Made by a program: the position numbers and the translations under genes. DNA of 64,000 bases, taken from an uncultured Salinicoccus sp. GTDB taxonomy: Bacteria > Bacillota > Bacilli > Staphylococcales > Salinicoccaceae. Positions 36,714 to 45,251 of the stretch are shown here, in pieces. The stretch lies in the NCBI GenBank assembly GCA_947494965.1, contig CANLWV010000001.1, positions 248,001-312,000 of the forward strand, read 5' to 3'. Position 1 is the first letter of the stretch, and the number at the start of each line of letters is the position of its first letter. The notes below the pieces were generated by a model. That model was not told where the DNA came from. It worked only from the letters and a program-made list of their open reading frames with translations, and ran no database searches.

Positions 36714-37328
36714 CCGGTATATTTTATTTCCTTGAGCCGAGAACTTATTCTCATATTCAGTACGTATGTTCTCAGGAGGTTCATCAGCATGAAGATCCAA
36801 GATGACTTCTTCAAATGCCATTCCATAATTGTTCATGCTTCTCAGGCTGAACTCGAACAGACCCCTGTTATCAGTCTTGAATTCAACGCGGCCTTCCTTG
36901 TACATAATTTTTCTATATCCTTCAAGGAACCCTTCATGGGTAAGCCTTCTCTTTTCATGGCGATTTTTTGGCCACGGGTCGGAGAAATTGAGATATATCC
37001 TTTCCACTTCCTCTTCCCCGAAATATTCTTCCAGCCTACGGGCATCCAGGAGGACAAGCTTGATATTACCAAGTCCCTCCTCCTTCACCTTCTCGACTAC
37101 ACGGATCAGAACATTTTTATCAAGCTCGATGCCGACGTAGTTTATTCCAGGGTTTCTTTTGGCCATTTCAATTATGAAGGTACCCATTCCAGTACCGATT
37201 TCCACATGAATCGGTTGCTTTGAAGGGAAAAACCCTTGAATATTTCCTGCATAGGACGAATCCGTATCCACGATATGCCCGTGTTCGTTCAGAAAATCCA
37301 TAGCCCATGGCTTATTACGCATCCTCAT
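36696..37328 (-). CDS. trmB: tRNA (guanine-N7)-methyltransferase
   Basis: A 210-aa SAM-dependent enzyme that methylates G46 in the variable loop of tRNAs. The SAM site is VEIGTGMGTFI (about 46-56). The TrmB signature FSDPWPKNRHEKRRL is complete, followed by the C-terminal TEYENKF. The N-terminus MRMRNKPWAMDFL matches relatives and fixes the start at ATG 37328, with AGGTGG upstream. It lies downstream of the phosphotransferase gene on the same strand, as in Bacillus (ytmP-ytmQ). Confidence 0.96.
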   Translation of the reverse strand: MRMRNKPWAMDFLNEHGHIVDTDSSYAGNIQGFFPSKQPIHVEIGTGMGTFIIEMAKRNPGINYVGIELDKNVLIRVVEKVKEEGLGNIKLVLLDARRLEEYFGEEEVERIYLNFSDPWPKNRHEKRRLTHEGFLEGYRKIMYKEGRVEFKTDNRGLFEFSLRSMNNYGMAFEEVILDLHADEPPENIRTEYENKFSAQGNKIYRLKASF

Positions 37329-37368
37329 TATATTTACCACCTGTTACCGATTCTTATAAAACATGACT

Positions 37369-38160
37369 CTATATGAAGCGGTCCCTCTCTATCACTTTAT
37401 TCAAAAAGATAATCCAGTCGTTCATGTCCTTAAACCGCTTATGGTCCTCATACCACTGAATCATAGTGATCGCCTGGACCAGAGTATACCACTTCATACG
37501 TTTCTTTAAATCTCTATTGAGCGGTTTACCATAACCCTCAAGCCATTTTTCCCAATCCTCCGGCTCCACATAAGTATATAGCAGCATCCCGAGATCGATG
37601 GCCGGATCGGCTATCATCGCGCCTTCCCAGTCCACCAGATAAAGTTCATCCTGTTCAGATAGCAACCAATTATTATGGTTGACATCCCCGTGACATACTG
37701 TGCAGAAGGATTCATCGATCTTCGGCATTTCATTCTCCAGATATTGAATGGCCGTCCGTACAGTATGATGGGCATTCACCTTAGGTGAAAGCGACGTTTG
37801 AATCTTATTGAGGAGGAGATCCGGCAACATGGGTTTCATGCCCAATTTTTTCAGCATGGTGCGGAGAGGATTGGACGAGTGTATCTTACTCATCAATAAA
37901 GCGACCCTCTCCGAGCACATTTCATCACGAGTCAGCTCCCGGCCATTCTTCCAATGCTGTGCCGTCACTACTTCGCCGGTCTCTATTCTTTTTGTCCAGA
38001 CCAGCTTCGGAACGATGCCTTCAGCAGACAACGCAGCAAGGAAAGGGCTGGCATTTCGTTTCAGGAAGAGTTTCCTGCCATCCTGTTCCGCCTTATAGGC
38101 TTCACCGGAGGCACCACCGACGGGGTCTAGTGTCCAGCCGAGCTGATAGAAATGCTCCAA
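37369..38160 (-). CDS. Phosphotransferase family protein (YtmP-like)
   Basis: A protein of about 263 aa with the aminoglycoside-phosphotransferase/choline-kinase fold. The catalytic loop is CHGDVNHNNWLL, and the metal-binding motif is LVDWEGAMIADPAIDLG. The N-terminal lobe has KLFLKRN as the ATP lysine region. The kinase is conserved next to trmB; its substrate is unknown, with thiamine- or choline-like small molecules possible. The start is ambiguous: I prefer TTG 38160 with GAGGTG 6-7 nt upstream over GTG 38169, which overlaps that ribosome site. Confidence 0.87.
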   Translation of the reverse strand: MEHFYQLGWTLDPVGGASGEAYKAEQDGRKLFLKRNASPFLAALSAEGIVPKLVWTKRIETGEVVTAQHWKNGRELTRDEMCSERVALLMSKIHSSNPLRTMLKKLGMKPMLPDLLLNKIQTSLSPKVNAHHTVRTAIQYLENEMPKIDESFCTVCHGDVNHNNWLLSEQDELYLVDWEGAMIADPAIDLGMLLYTYVEPEDWEKWLEGYGKPLNRDLKKRMKWYTLVQAITMIQWYEDHKRFKDMNDWIIFLNKVIERDRFI

Positions 38161-38189
38161 ATTCCACACCTCTTTTCATCATCAAAGAA

Positions 38190-38224
38190 AAAAGCGCTAA
38201 ATATTCAAGAATAAGATAGCGCAG
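38190..38224 (-). terminator. Terminator after the dat region
   Basis: On the minus strand, GCGCTA and TAGCGC enclose a 17-nt loop and are followed by TTTTTTC. It lies about 160 nt after dat and just after the open fragment at 38247-38357. Confidence 0.65.
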
Positions 38225-38246
38225 ATTTCTGTTCGTGTTATAAATT

Positions 38247-38357
38247 TTATAGTGTTTCTTCGCTTATTTCAAGAACTATCGTTGAACCGATTTTGATAAC
38301 TGGATGTCCGACACCTTCAAATCCATACAGTGCAAGCGTTGAAGGAATAAAAAATAA
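38247..38357 (-). pseudogene. Possible C-terminal gene remnant (no start codon)
   Basis: A 36-codon open stretch whose codon choice and peptide (PSTLALYGFEGVGHPVIKIG, then STIVLEISEETL) look like a real protein C-terminus. It has no ATG, GTG or TTG start and a stop codon immediately upstream. It lies 24 nt beyond the dat stop and is followed by a terminator. I do not recognise the parent family. Chance cannot be excluded. Confidence 0.3.
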
Positions 38358-38381
38358 TTAGAGTAATTTTTCAGTTTAACA

Positions 38382-39230
38382 TTATTTGGACATGTTTAAT
38401 TTTTGGGTCTTTTTTTGAAAGGCTTCTTGGATTCGCATCGTCATCGGACCTTTAAGTCCTTCACCGACCGCTTGTTCATCAACGCTGCCTACCGCCAGCA
38501 CTTCCAAAGTTGTGCTTGTAATGAATACTTCATCAGCTGCAGTAAGGTCAGCCAACGTAAAACTTTCTTCTTTTACTGGAATCTCCAATTCATCAGCTAT
38601 TTCGAGTACTGAAAGTCTGGTGATGCCATTCAGTATTAGGTTGTCCGCCGGATGAGTATACAAGGTACCCTCCTTGACGATGAATACATTTGTTGAGGTT
38701 CCTTCCGTAACGGTGCCATTGCGGTGCAATACCGCTTCTTTGGCCCCCTGTTCTACAGCACGCTGCTTTTCCAGTACATTCGGCAGCAGATTGAGGCTTT
38801 TAATATCGCATTTCAACCAGCGGTAGTCTTCAGATGTGATGATGGCCACCCCTTCTTCACTATGTGCGGCAGGGCCTTCAATTGTATTCATATATGCCAT
38901 AACCACAGGAGGCGTGTTAACCGGGAAAGAATGGTTTCTGCCATCTATACCTCTTGATACTTGAAGATAGATATAGCCATTGCTTATTTGGTTCTGTTGT
39001 TGCAATCCAGCTATAATCTCCATGATTTCATTGCGTTCCACCCCTTTAATCCCTATCTTTTCAATGCTTCTGAAAAGCCTATCGATATGCGCTTCAAGTG
39101 TATAGAAAACACCATCGTAAAGCCGGATGACTTCGTAGACTCCATCTCCGAAATAAAACGCCCTATCATTATAGTCAATCGAGATATCTGCGTCTTGCTT
39201 AAATTCACCGTTATAATAACTAATTTTCAT
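38382..39230 (-). CDS. dat: D-amino-acid transaminase
   Basis: A 282-aa PLP enzyme that interconverts D-Ala and D-Glu (and other D-amino/2-oxo acid pairs), supplying D-glutamate to peptidoglycan. It is fold-type IV. The PLP lysine lies in [14 protein letters not shown], and phosphate contacts in EGTSTNVF and [10 protein letters not shown]. The length is standard. Its start overlaps the pepV stop by 11 nt, so the two genes are coupled, as in staphylococci. PepV can release D-containing dipeptide residues, so the pair may serve wall-precursor recycling (inference). Confidence 0.94.
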   Translation of the reverse strand: MKISYYNGEFKQDADISIDYNDRAFYFGDGVYEVIRLYDGVFYTLEAHIDRLFRSIEKIGIKGVERNEIMEIIAGLQQQNQISNGYIYLQVSRGIDGRNHSFPVNTPPVVMAYMNTIEGPAAHSEEGVAIITSEDYRWLKCDIKSLNLLPNVLEKQRAVEQGAKEAVLHRNGTVTEGTSTNVFIVKEGTLYTHPADNLILNGITRLSVLEIADELEIPVKEESFTLADLTAADEVFITSTTLEVLAVGSVDEQAVGEGLKGPMTMRIQEAFQKKTQKLNMSK

Positions 39231-40641
39231 TCAATTCACCCTTTATGCATATTCTATGCAATGCTTCCAGATAGATTTCGGTGGCCAACAGCAGTTCTTC
39301 TATTTTCATCCGTTCATTCTTCTGATGCATAGTATCTTCCGTATCATTGAACATGGCACCATATGCAACACCCTTCTCGAGGACCCTCGCATATGTACCC
39401 CCACCTATCGTAAATGGTTCGGACTCATCTTCGACATGGTTGCGATATGTCTCTGTAAGTATTTTAACTAGAGGATCATTTTTATCCACGTAGTGGGGAG
39501 GCTGGAAGTCGACATCTTCGACAGTAAAGCCTTGTTCCATGATCGCTGCATCCAACTTTTCCACACCTGCCTCAAAATCGAGGCCTTCGGGATATCTCAG
39601 ATTGACACCAAAGACGCCGCCATCGACTTCCGTGTAGTTGATCATTCCGACATTGACGCTCGTCTCCCCCAGTTCCGGATGGGAGCCATCCATGCCGAGT
39701 AATGAACCATCGGTGCTGCCGGCCAGTCTTTCAGTGGCAAAATTTACGAAGCTCTCCGCATTATCATCCATATTCAATCTCGAGAGGAAATCAATCAGTA
39801 TAAGTCCGGCGTTAATTCCTGCCTCTGGTGTAGACCCATGCGCACTTTTTCCTTGGACGCCGAGTTTCAGGAATCCGTTATCCACTTCATAATTCCCTTC
39901 TGCCTCAGTTTCGCGTAAAAAGTCTTCAAACGACTGGATTACTTCGCTCATGTTCTGGAGGACTTTGAGCTTGGCTTCTGCATCTTCTGGCACCATATTA
40001 TATCTCTCACCTGAAATCAGCACCTTCAATTCGATATTCGGCTCAGTTTCATCAACTTGGAGGTTCTTTTGCACAAGGTTGAATGTAGAGATGCCTTTTT
40101 CCCCATATATAAGCGGAAATGCAGCATCCGGCGCAAATCCGGCCTTAGGCATTTCCTCTGACTTGAAATAGGCTTCTGTACATTTCCAATCGGATTCCTC
40201 ATCAGTACCGATGATTAGACGTGTCCGGCATTTGAAGGGCAATTCCTGTTCATTGAGTATCTTCATTGCGTAATAGGCAGCCATAGTCGGCCCTTTGTCA
40301 TCCTGCACGCCACGTGCCACAATTGTGCCATCCACGACTTTTGGCGTAAACGGATCGGAATCCCAACCACTACCCGGCGGAACTACATCGACATGCCCCA
40401 ATATTCCAAACAGCGGTCCTTCCTTCCCCGCTTCGATATGTCCCGCTATCGAGTCGACGGTCTTGGTCAGGAAACCATCCCTTTCGCCAAGCTCCATCAT
40501 GTAGTCCAATGCTTGTTTCGGTCCAGTACCGACTGGTGCGCCTTCTACGGCTTCTCCCTTTACACTCTCTATCTCAAGCAGCCCTTTAAGGTCATTGATC
40601 AGTGCTTCACTATGTGATTCTACTAATGATTTATAATCCAT
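39220..40641 (-). CDS. pepV: Dipeptidase PepV (M20 family)
   Basis: A 473-aa dizinc dipeptidase. Metal ligands and catalytic residues are in [29 protein letters not shown] (bridging Asp), [11 protein letters not shown] (catalytic Glu pair) and the C-terminal GGTYARV. A lid-domain insertion gives the usual PepV length. I chose the ATG at 40641, with GGGGG upstream, over a frame extension without similarity. It is first in a pepV-dat operon. It acts in the cytosol on imported or wall-derived dipeptides. Confidence 0.95.
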   Translation of the reverse strand: MDYKSLVESHSEALINDLKGLLEIESVKGEAVEGAPVGTGPKQALDYMMELGERDGFLTKTVDSIAGHIEAGKEGPLFGILGHVDVVPPGSGWDSDPFTPKVVDGTIVARGVQDDKGPTMAAYYAMKILNEQELPFKCRTRLIIGTDEESDWKCTEAYFKSEEMPKAGFAPDAAFPLIYGEKGISTFNLVQKNLQVDETEPNIELKVLISGERYNMVPEDAEAKLKVLQNMSEVIQSFEDFLRETEAEGNYEVDNGFLKLGVQGKSAHGSTPEAGINAGLILIDFLSRLNMDDNAESFVNFATERLAGSTDGSLLGMDGSHPELGETSVNVGMINYTEVDGGVFGVNLRYPEGLDFEAGVEKLDAAIMEQGFTVEDVDFQPPHYVDKNDPLVKILTETYRNHVEDESEPFTIGGGTYARVLEKGVAYGAMFNDTEDTMHQKNERMKIEELLLATEIYLEALHRICIKGELNEN

Positions 40642-40710
40642 TGATGACAACCCCCATAAAATATGACGCAATCTTTAGCTTAATGATAAAGAAAAGGAAT
40701 CATAAAAACA

Positions 40711-40741
40711 AGGGGACACGTGTATCTCACGTGTCCCCTTC
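40711..40741 (-). terminator. Terminator of the LEA-like/YtxH gene
   Basis: AAGGGGACACGTG and CACGTGTCCCCTT pair around ATCT-type bases and are followed on the minus strand by GTTTTTATG. It is a very stable stem. Confidence 0.85.
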
Positions 40742-40749
40742 CTCATTAC

Positions 40750-41487
40750 TTATTTTTCTTTTTTTGACTGTAGGCCTTCATCTGTGACGACGTGGATATT
40801 ATGGTTGCCGTCCATTTCACCTTCGTCTTGTACCACATCAACATTTTCTTCGTCTTCTAGCCCTTCAATCACTTTCGCTTCATCTTTATTCAACTCACCA
40901 TGGCTGACATCATCCTGCAAGTGTTCCTGTGGGTGGATGCCACCTTCGGAAATCCACTCATTGTTCATCTGTTCGTCTGTCAGCTGACCTTCTGCATCCA
41001 TCCTGTCAGGTTTTGTGGAGTGTTCGCCGGACACACTACTTTTGCCCTGGCTTGCAGAAACTTTGTCATTGCCGTCCGAACCATCGTCTGAACCTGTTGA
41101 TTCATCTTTATTCATTCTTGATTTGGCTTTCTCCTGTGCTGACTGGGCATACCCTTTGGGATCTTCTTTCGCTTTCTCGATTTCAGATTTTGCCCGCTCT
41201 TGATATTCTGCAGCCTGTTTATTTACTTTTTCCTGTACATTTTGAGCGTAGCCCTTCGGATCTTGTTTCACCCGGTCATATTCACTCTTCGCTCTTTCCT
41301 GGTATTCTCCAGCCTGTTTTGAAAGTTTGTCCTGTACATCTTGGGCATAGCTTTTAGGATCTTCTTTCACTTTGTTGTATTCATTCTTCACTGCATCACG
41401 GTTTTCCTTTTTGGAAAGTTGCTTAGCAGCCACGGCAAGGCCGAGCATAGCTGCAACTTTCAGCAATCCACCTGTTTTTCTAGCCAT
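40750..41487 (-). CDS. YtxH-like protein with three 33-residue LEA-like repeats
   Basis: A 245-aa protein with a short hydrophobic N-terminal helix (about residues 8-22). Three tandem repeats of exactly 33 residues follow, marked by EDPKSYAQ (42-49), QDPKGYAQ (75-82) and EDPKGYAQ (108-115), each followed by a QERAKS-type helix. The rest (about 126-245) is very acidic and disordered. Thirty-three is three 11-mers, the period of group-3 LEA desiccation/osmotic-stress proteins. A stress-protective role near the membrane is inference. It is monocistronic, downstream of rsuA on the same strand but 68 nt away. Confidence 0.75.
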   Translation of the reverse strand: MARKTGGLLKVAAMLGLAVAAKQLSKKENRDAVKNEYNKVKEDPKSYAQDVQDKLSKQAGEYQERAKSEYDRVKQDPKGYAQNVQEKVNKQAAEYQERAKSEIEKAKEDPKGYAQSAQEKAKSRMNKDESTGSDDGSDGNDKVSASQGKSSVSGEHSTKPDRMDAEGQLTDEQMNNEWISEGGIHPQEHLQDDVSHGELNKDEAKVIEGLEDEENVDVVQDEGEMDGNHNIHVVTDEGLQSKKEK

Positions 41488-41555
41488 TTAAAACACCTCT
41501 TGTCATATTATTTTGTAGTCGTCTACTGATTGATATTTACCCATTGGCATATTTG

Positions 41556-42248
41556 TTAAACGTTTCTCAACAAAGCAATTTCATTTTCTTTGAGCCGCCT
41601 GTATTCCCCAGGTTCTAAAGTCCCATCCAGCTCCAAGCCGGCAAATGAAATGCGCTCAAGGGCAATGACTTCATTTTCCAGGTACCCGAACATCCTTTTC
41701 ACCTGATGGAACTTGCCTTCGGTGATCGTCAATTCAACGACCTTCTCAGACAACCTGTGTGCTTGAGCCGGAGCGCTCGTAAAATCTTTCAGGGGGATTC
41801 CTTCCCTGAGCAGTTCCAAATCTTTTTCCTCCGGCGCTTTTGCCAACGTCGCGATATATGTCTTCGGCTGTTTTTTCCTTGGACTCAAAAGAGTGTGGGC
41901 GAGTTTGCCATCATTGGAGATCAGCAGCAGTCCGGTTGTATCTTTATCGAGTCTTCCGACTGGAAAGAGTTCGCCTTTTTGCGGGTGATCGATCAGGTCT
42001 ATTACAGTTGACGTGGCGCCTTCTTCAGTGGAAGAAATGACACCTGAAGGTTTATTCAGCATAAAATAGATGTACTGTTCGAGCTGGATTGCTTCTCCAT
42101 CAATCTCGACTGTATCTTCGGCTGAAACGGATGATTTCGGATCCGTGACCACTTTACCGTTGACTGCGACATGTTTTTTCCTGATGAACCTTTTAACATC
42201 ATTCCGACTGCCCACGCCGGCATTCGACAAATACTTGTCGAGTCTCAT
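41556..42248 (-). CDS. rsuA: 16S rRNA pseudouridine synthase (RsuA/RluB family)
   Basis: A 230-aa enzyme with an N-terminal S4 domain (1-60: MRLDKYLSNAGVGSRNDVKRFIRK). The synthase domain has its catalytic Asp in VGRLDKDTTGLLL. The KMFGYLENEVIALERISF motif near the end is typical of RsuA-type small-subunit enzymes. It isomerises a uridine in 16S rRNA. It starts immediately after the murJ stop, with no gap, so it is translationally coupled to it. Confidence 0.92.
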   Translation of the reverse strand: MRLDKYLSNAGVGSRNDVKRFIRKKHVAVNGKVVTDPKSSVSAEDTVEIDGEAIQLEQYIYFMLNKPSGVISSTEEGATSTVIDLIDHPQKGELFPVGRLDKDTTGLLLISNDGKLAHTLLSPRKKQPKTYIATLAKAPEEKDLELLREGIPLKDFTSAPAQAHRLSEKVVELTITEGKFHQVKRMFGYLENEVIALERISFAGLELDGTLEPGEYRRLKENEIALLRNV

Positions 42249-43883
42249 TTATAGCACCTTCAATCTTTTGCGTATCTTATCTGCCCTGCTTCCGAGTATC
42301 TCATCAGCCAGCCCGGTTTTGAAGGAGAGTATCATATAGACTATGCCCCCCACCGGGACTGCGACGGCCATGATGATGATGGAGTTGAGTTTCTGCTCAA
42401 CCTCGGCATTCAGGATGAAAATATAGTATACAATTTCGACTGCCAAAAGCATCACGAGGCTGTAGACCATGATCTCCACCAGTGGTCTGAACAATGTCCT
42501 CAAGCTGAACCCACCGTGCTTCCTGATAATGTAGAAGTTGATTGCGACACCAATGCTAAGTGCTGTGCCGGTGCCCATGACGGCCCCGACCGTGCCGAAT
42601 TGCATTATAAGCGGAATATTGATTGCCGCTTTTATGGCGAGCATAGTCAGAACGACATAGAGCGTCAGATTCTGCCTATCGATGCCCTGAAGGATGGAGC
42701 ATGTGATTGTGAATAGTGAAATGACGATGCTGACCGGTGCATAGAACATCAGAATCTTAATGCCCATTTCATTATAGCTATAGAACGAAGTATACAATGG
42801 TGCTGCCAGGATCATCATACCGATTGCTGCAGGTACGGCAAAGAACAACAGCATTAAAACCATCATCTTGATCTGGTGGTGTACGTCTTTCATATTGCTC
42901 TGATGGTAGTTTTTCGTGATGAACGGCAAGATTGTAATAGCAAATGCAGAGGCGAAGGCCGTCGGAATCATGACGAGTTTGTGCGTCGTCAGGTTCAGCA
43001 TGCCAAACCATGCATCATGAAACTCTTCAGGTACCCCACCAAGGGCAAGGCCATTATTATGGGTCAATTGGTCTATGAACAGCGTGAGTGGAATACTGAT
43101 GCCGACTATGATGAATGGAATACCGTATCTGATGATTTCAGAATACATTTCCTTATATGAGAAATCATAATCCGTCTCATCCGACTCGACCATTTTTTGG
43201 ATGTGGGGTTTTCTTCTGCGCCAAAAGAACCACAACGTCGCCAGTGAACCAAGACCCCCGATGAATGCTGCAAACACTGCAAGCTCATTGGCCGTCTGTA
43301 CAGAGCCACTCCATACATAGAGCACAAGGGAAGAGCCGATGAGCAGGAAGACGATCCTTAAGATCTGTTCGACGACTGCAGAAGCACTTGTCGGACCGAA
43401 TGACTCGAATCCTTGGAATATCCCGCGCCAAGTCGCCATGAACGGGATGATGATCACCGCAACGCCTACGACCCTGATGATGCGGGTGATATCTTCGGTG
43501 GACCAACGATGCTCACCGTCACCGGCAGCAAGGGTCTGCAGTTCTGCAATATAGGGTGCCGCCAAGAATAGAATTAAAAAAGCGATAAACCCTGATGCCA
43601 TCATGACGAGCAGACTTGACCGGTATAACTTCTGACTTGTGGCATACGCCCCGAGTGCATTGTATTTGGAGACGTATTTGGACACTGCCCCCGGGACTCC
43701 GGCTGCAGCAATAGACAGCATGATTGTGTAGGGCGTATATGCATACCCATAGAGAGCGAGATTTTCCTCGCCGCCCATAATGCTGTAGAATGGTATCAGG
43801 TATAGCATACCAAGTACTTTCGTGATGACTGTCGCGATAGTGAGCAGAAATGTTCCGCGCACCAGCTTATTTGAATCAGACAT
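42249..43883 (-). CDS. murJ: Lipid II flippase MurJ/YtgP (polysaccharide biosynthesis family)
   Basis: A 544-aa polytopic MATE/MVF-superfamily protein with about 14 membrane helices. The N-terminus RGTFLLTIATVITKVLGMLYLIPF and the motif GVPGAVSKYVSKYNALG are typical of the Bacillus YtgP / staphylococcal MurJ branch. It flips the peptidoglycan precursor lipid II across the membrane. It is coupled to rsuA downstream, as in staphylococci, and divergent from the HI0933-type flavoprotein gene. Confidence 0.88.
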   Translation of the reverse strand: MSDSNKLVRGTFLLTIATVITKVLGMLYLIPFYSIMGGEENLALYGYAYTPYTIMLSIAAAGVPGAVSKYVSKYNALGAYATSQKLYRSSLLVMMASGFIAFLILFLAAPYIAELQTLAAGDGEHRWSTEDITRIIRVVGVAVIIIPFMATWRGIFQGFESFGPTSASAVVEQILRIVFLLIGSSLVLYVWSGSVQTANELAVFAAFIGGLGSLATLWFFWRRRKPHIQKMVESDETDYDFSYKEMYSEIIRYGIPFIIVGISIPLTLFIDQLTHNNGLALGGVPEEFHDAWFGMLNLTTHKLVMIPTAFASAFAITILPFITKNYHQSNMKDVHHQIKMMVLMLLFFAVPAAIGMMILAAPLYTSFYSYNEMGIKILMFYAPVSIVISLFTITCSILQGIDRQNLTLYVVLTMLAIKAAINIPLIMQFGTVGAVMGTGTALSIGVAINFYIIRKHGGFSLRTLFRPLVEIMVYSLVMLLAVEIVYYIFILNAEVEQKLNSIIIMAVAVPVGGIVYMILSFKTGLADEILGSRADKIRKRLKVL

Positions 43884-43962
43884 TTTATAACCCTCTTATT
43901 TTAAGAATAATATTCATTATAATCGAAAGCATAACAGTTTTAAACAAAAAGGAGAACAACAG

Positions 43963-45213
43963 ATGTACCAGACAGTTGTAATAGGCGGTGGTGTGAGTGG
44001 GCTCATGGCGGCATTTGCCGCTTCCCAGACCCAAAACAAAGTGCTGCTGATCGAGAAAAATAAAACCCTCGGGAAAAAGCTGCTCATTTCAGGGGGCGGC
44101 AGATGTAATGTCACCAACCGCCTCCCCTATGAGGAGATCATCAAGCATATCCCCGGCAACGGCAAATTTCTCTACGGCCCCTTCTCTACATTCGATAATG
44201 AAAGCATCATCGAATTTGTCGAATCCAGAGGGGTGGCCTTAAAAGAAGAAGACCACGGACGCATGTTTCCGAAAACGGATAAGGCAAAAGACATACTGCA
44301 AGTATTTCTGGACGCCCTTGAGCGAAACGGGGTGGAAATCATGACTGAAACGATCGTGGATAAAATCATATCCGACAACAAAACGGTGCAGGGCGTCAGA
44401 CTCGCTGACGGCCGTACCATGAAAGCCAAGTCAGTCATTGTAACCACAGGCGGCAAAAGTGTACCGCACACTGGCTCCACCGGCGATGGACATCGCTTTG
44501 CAGAACAGGAAGGCCATAAAATCACTGAGCTCTTTCCGACGGAAGTCCCCATCACTTCTTCTGAGTCTTTCATTAAATCAGGTGCATTAAAAGGGTTAAG
44601 CTTGTCCGACGTCGCCCTTTCTGTGCTTAAAAAGAACGGTAAGCCGCGGGTGACCCATCGCATGGATATGATCTTCACCCACTTCGGCATCAGTGGTCCG
44701 GCAAGTCTAAGATGCAGCCAGTTCGTCCATAAAGAGCTGCAGAGTCAGAAGTCGGAGACCATAAAAATGTCGATCGATTTCCATCCCGACGCCACTGCCG
44801 GCCAGTTGAAGGAACAAGTGGAGCGCGCCATCAGGGAGAATCGGGACCGCTCCCTGAAAAACATCCTGAAGCCGCTCATGCAGGAGCGTATGGTGATCTT
44901 CATGCTCGACTCTTTGGATATTGATGCAGCGCTCAGCGGCCATCATGTGTCCAAGGAGAATATCAATGCCATCATCCGGTTCCTGAAGCGCTTTGAATTC
45001 GAGGTAGATGGTACCCAGTCCATTGAAAAAGCCTTTGTAACCGGCGGGGGCGTAAGCCTTAAGGAAATCGTACCTCAGACCATGGAAAGTCGTCTGGTGA
45101 AAGGATTGTATTTCGCTGGGGAAGTGCTTGACGTCCATGGCTACACGGGCGGTTACAACATTACAAGTGCACTTGTCACGGGCTACGTCGCCGGCAACAG
45201 TGCAGCACAATAA
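43963..45213 (+). CDS. HI0933-family NAD(P)/FAD-dependent oxidoreductase (YtfP)
   Basis: A 416-aa flavoprotein. The N-terminal dinucleotide fold has VIGGGVSGLMAAFAA and the family motif LISGGGRCNVTN. Internal VTTGGKSVPHTGSTGDGHR and C-terminal FAGEVLDVHGYTGGYNIT define the HI0933/BaiN-like group. Its reaction is unknown; some relatives are 3-dehydro-bile-acid reductases or tRNA modifiers. The ATG at 43963 has AAGGAG upstream. It is a single gene divergent from murJ, with a terminator shared with leuS. Confidence 0.9.
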   Translation: MYQTVVIGGGVSGLMAAFAASQTQNKVLLIEKNKTLGKKLLISGGGRCNVTNRLPYEEIIKHIPGNGKFLYGPFSTFDNESIIEFVESRGVALKEEDHGRMFPKTDKAKDILQVFLDALERNGVEIMTETIVDKIISDNKTVQGVRLADGRTMKAKSVIVTTGGKSVPHTGSTGDGHRFAEQEGHKITELFPTEVPITSSESFIKSGALKGLSLSDVALSVLKKNGKPRVTHRMDMIFTHFGISGPASLRCSQFVHKELQSQKSETIKMSIDFHPDATAGQLKEQVERAIRENRDRSLKNILKPLMQERMVIFMLDSLDIDAALSGHHVSKENINAIIRFLKRFEFEVDGTQSIEKAFVTGGGVSLKEIVPQTMESRLVKGLYFAGEVLDVHGYTGGYNITSALVTGYVAGNSAAQ

Positions 45214-45251
45214 AAAGCCGCTTCCAAAATATTTTGGAAGCGGCTTTTTTT
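45213..45251. terminator. Bidirectional terminator, ytfP / leuS
   Basis: AAAAGCCGCTTCCAAAA and TTTTGGAAGCGGCTTTTTTT form a 15-bp stem that overlaps the end of leuS. Confidence 0.92.

Noticed and set aside
40784-41357. Several plus-strand open frames across the LEA-like gene
   Set aside because: They are shadows of the repeated minus-strand gene; they lack ribosome sites and have biased composition.
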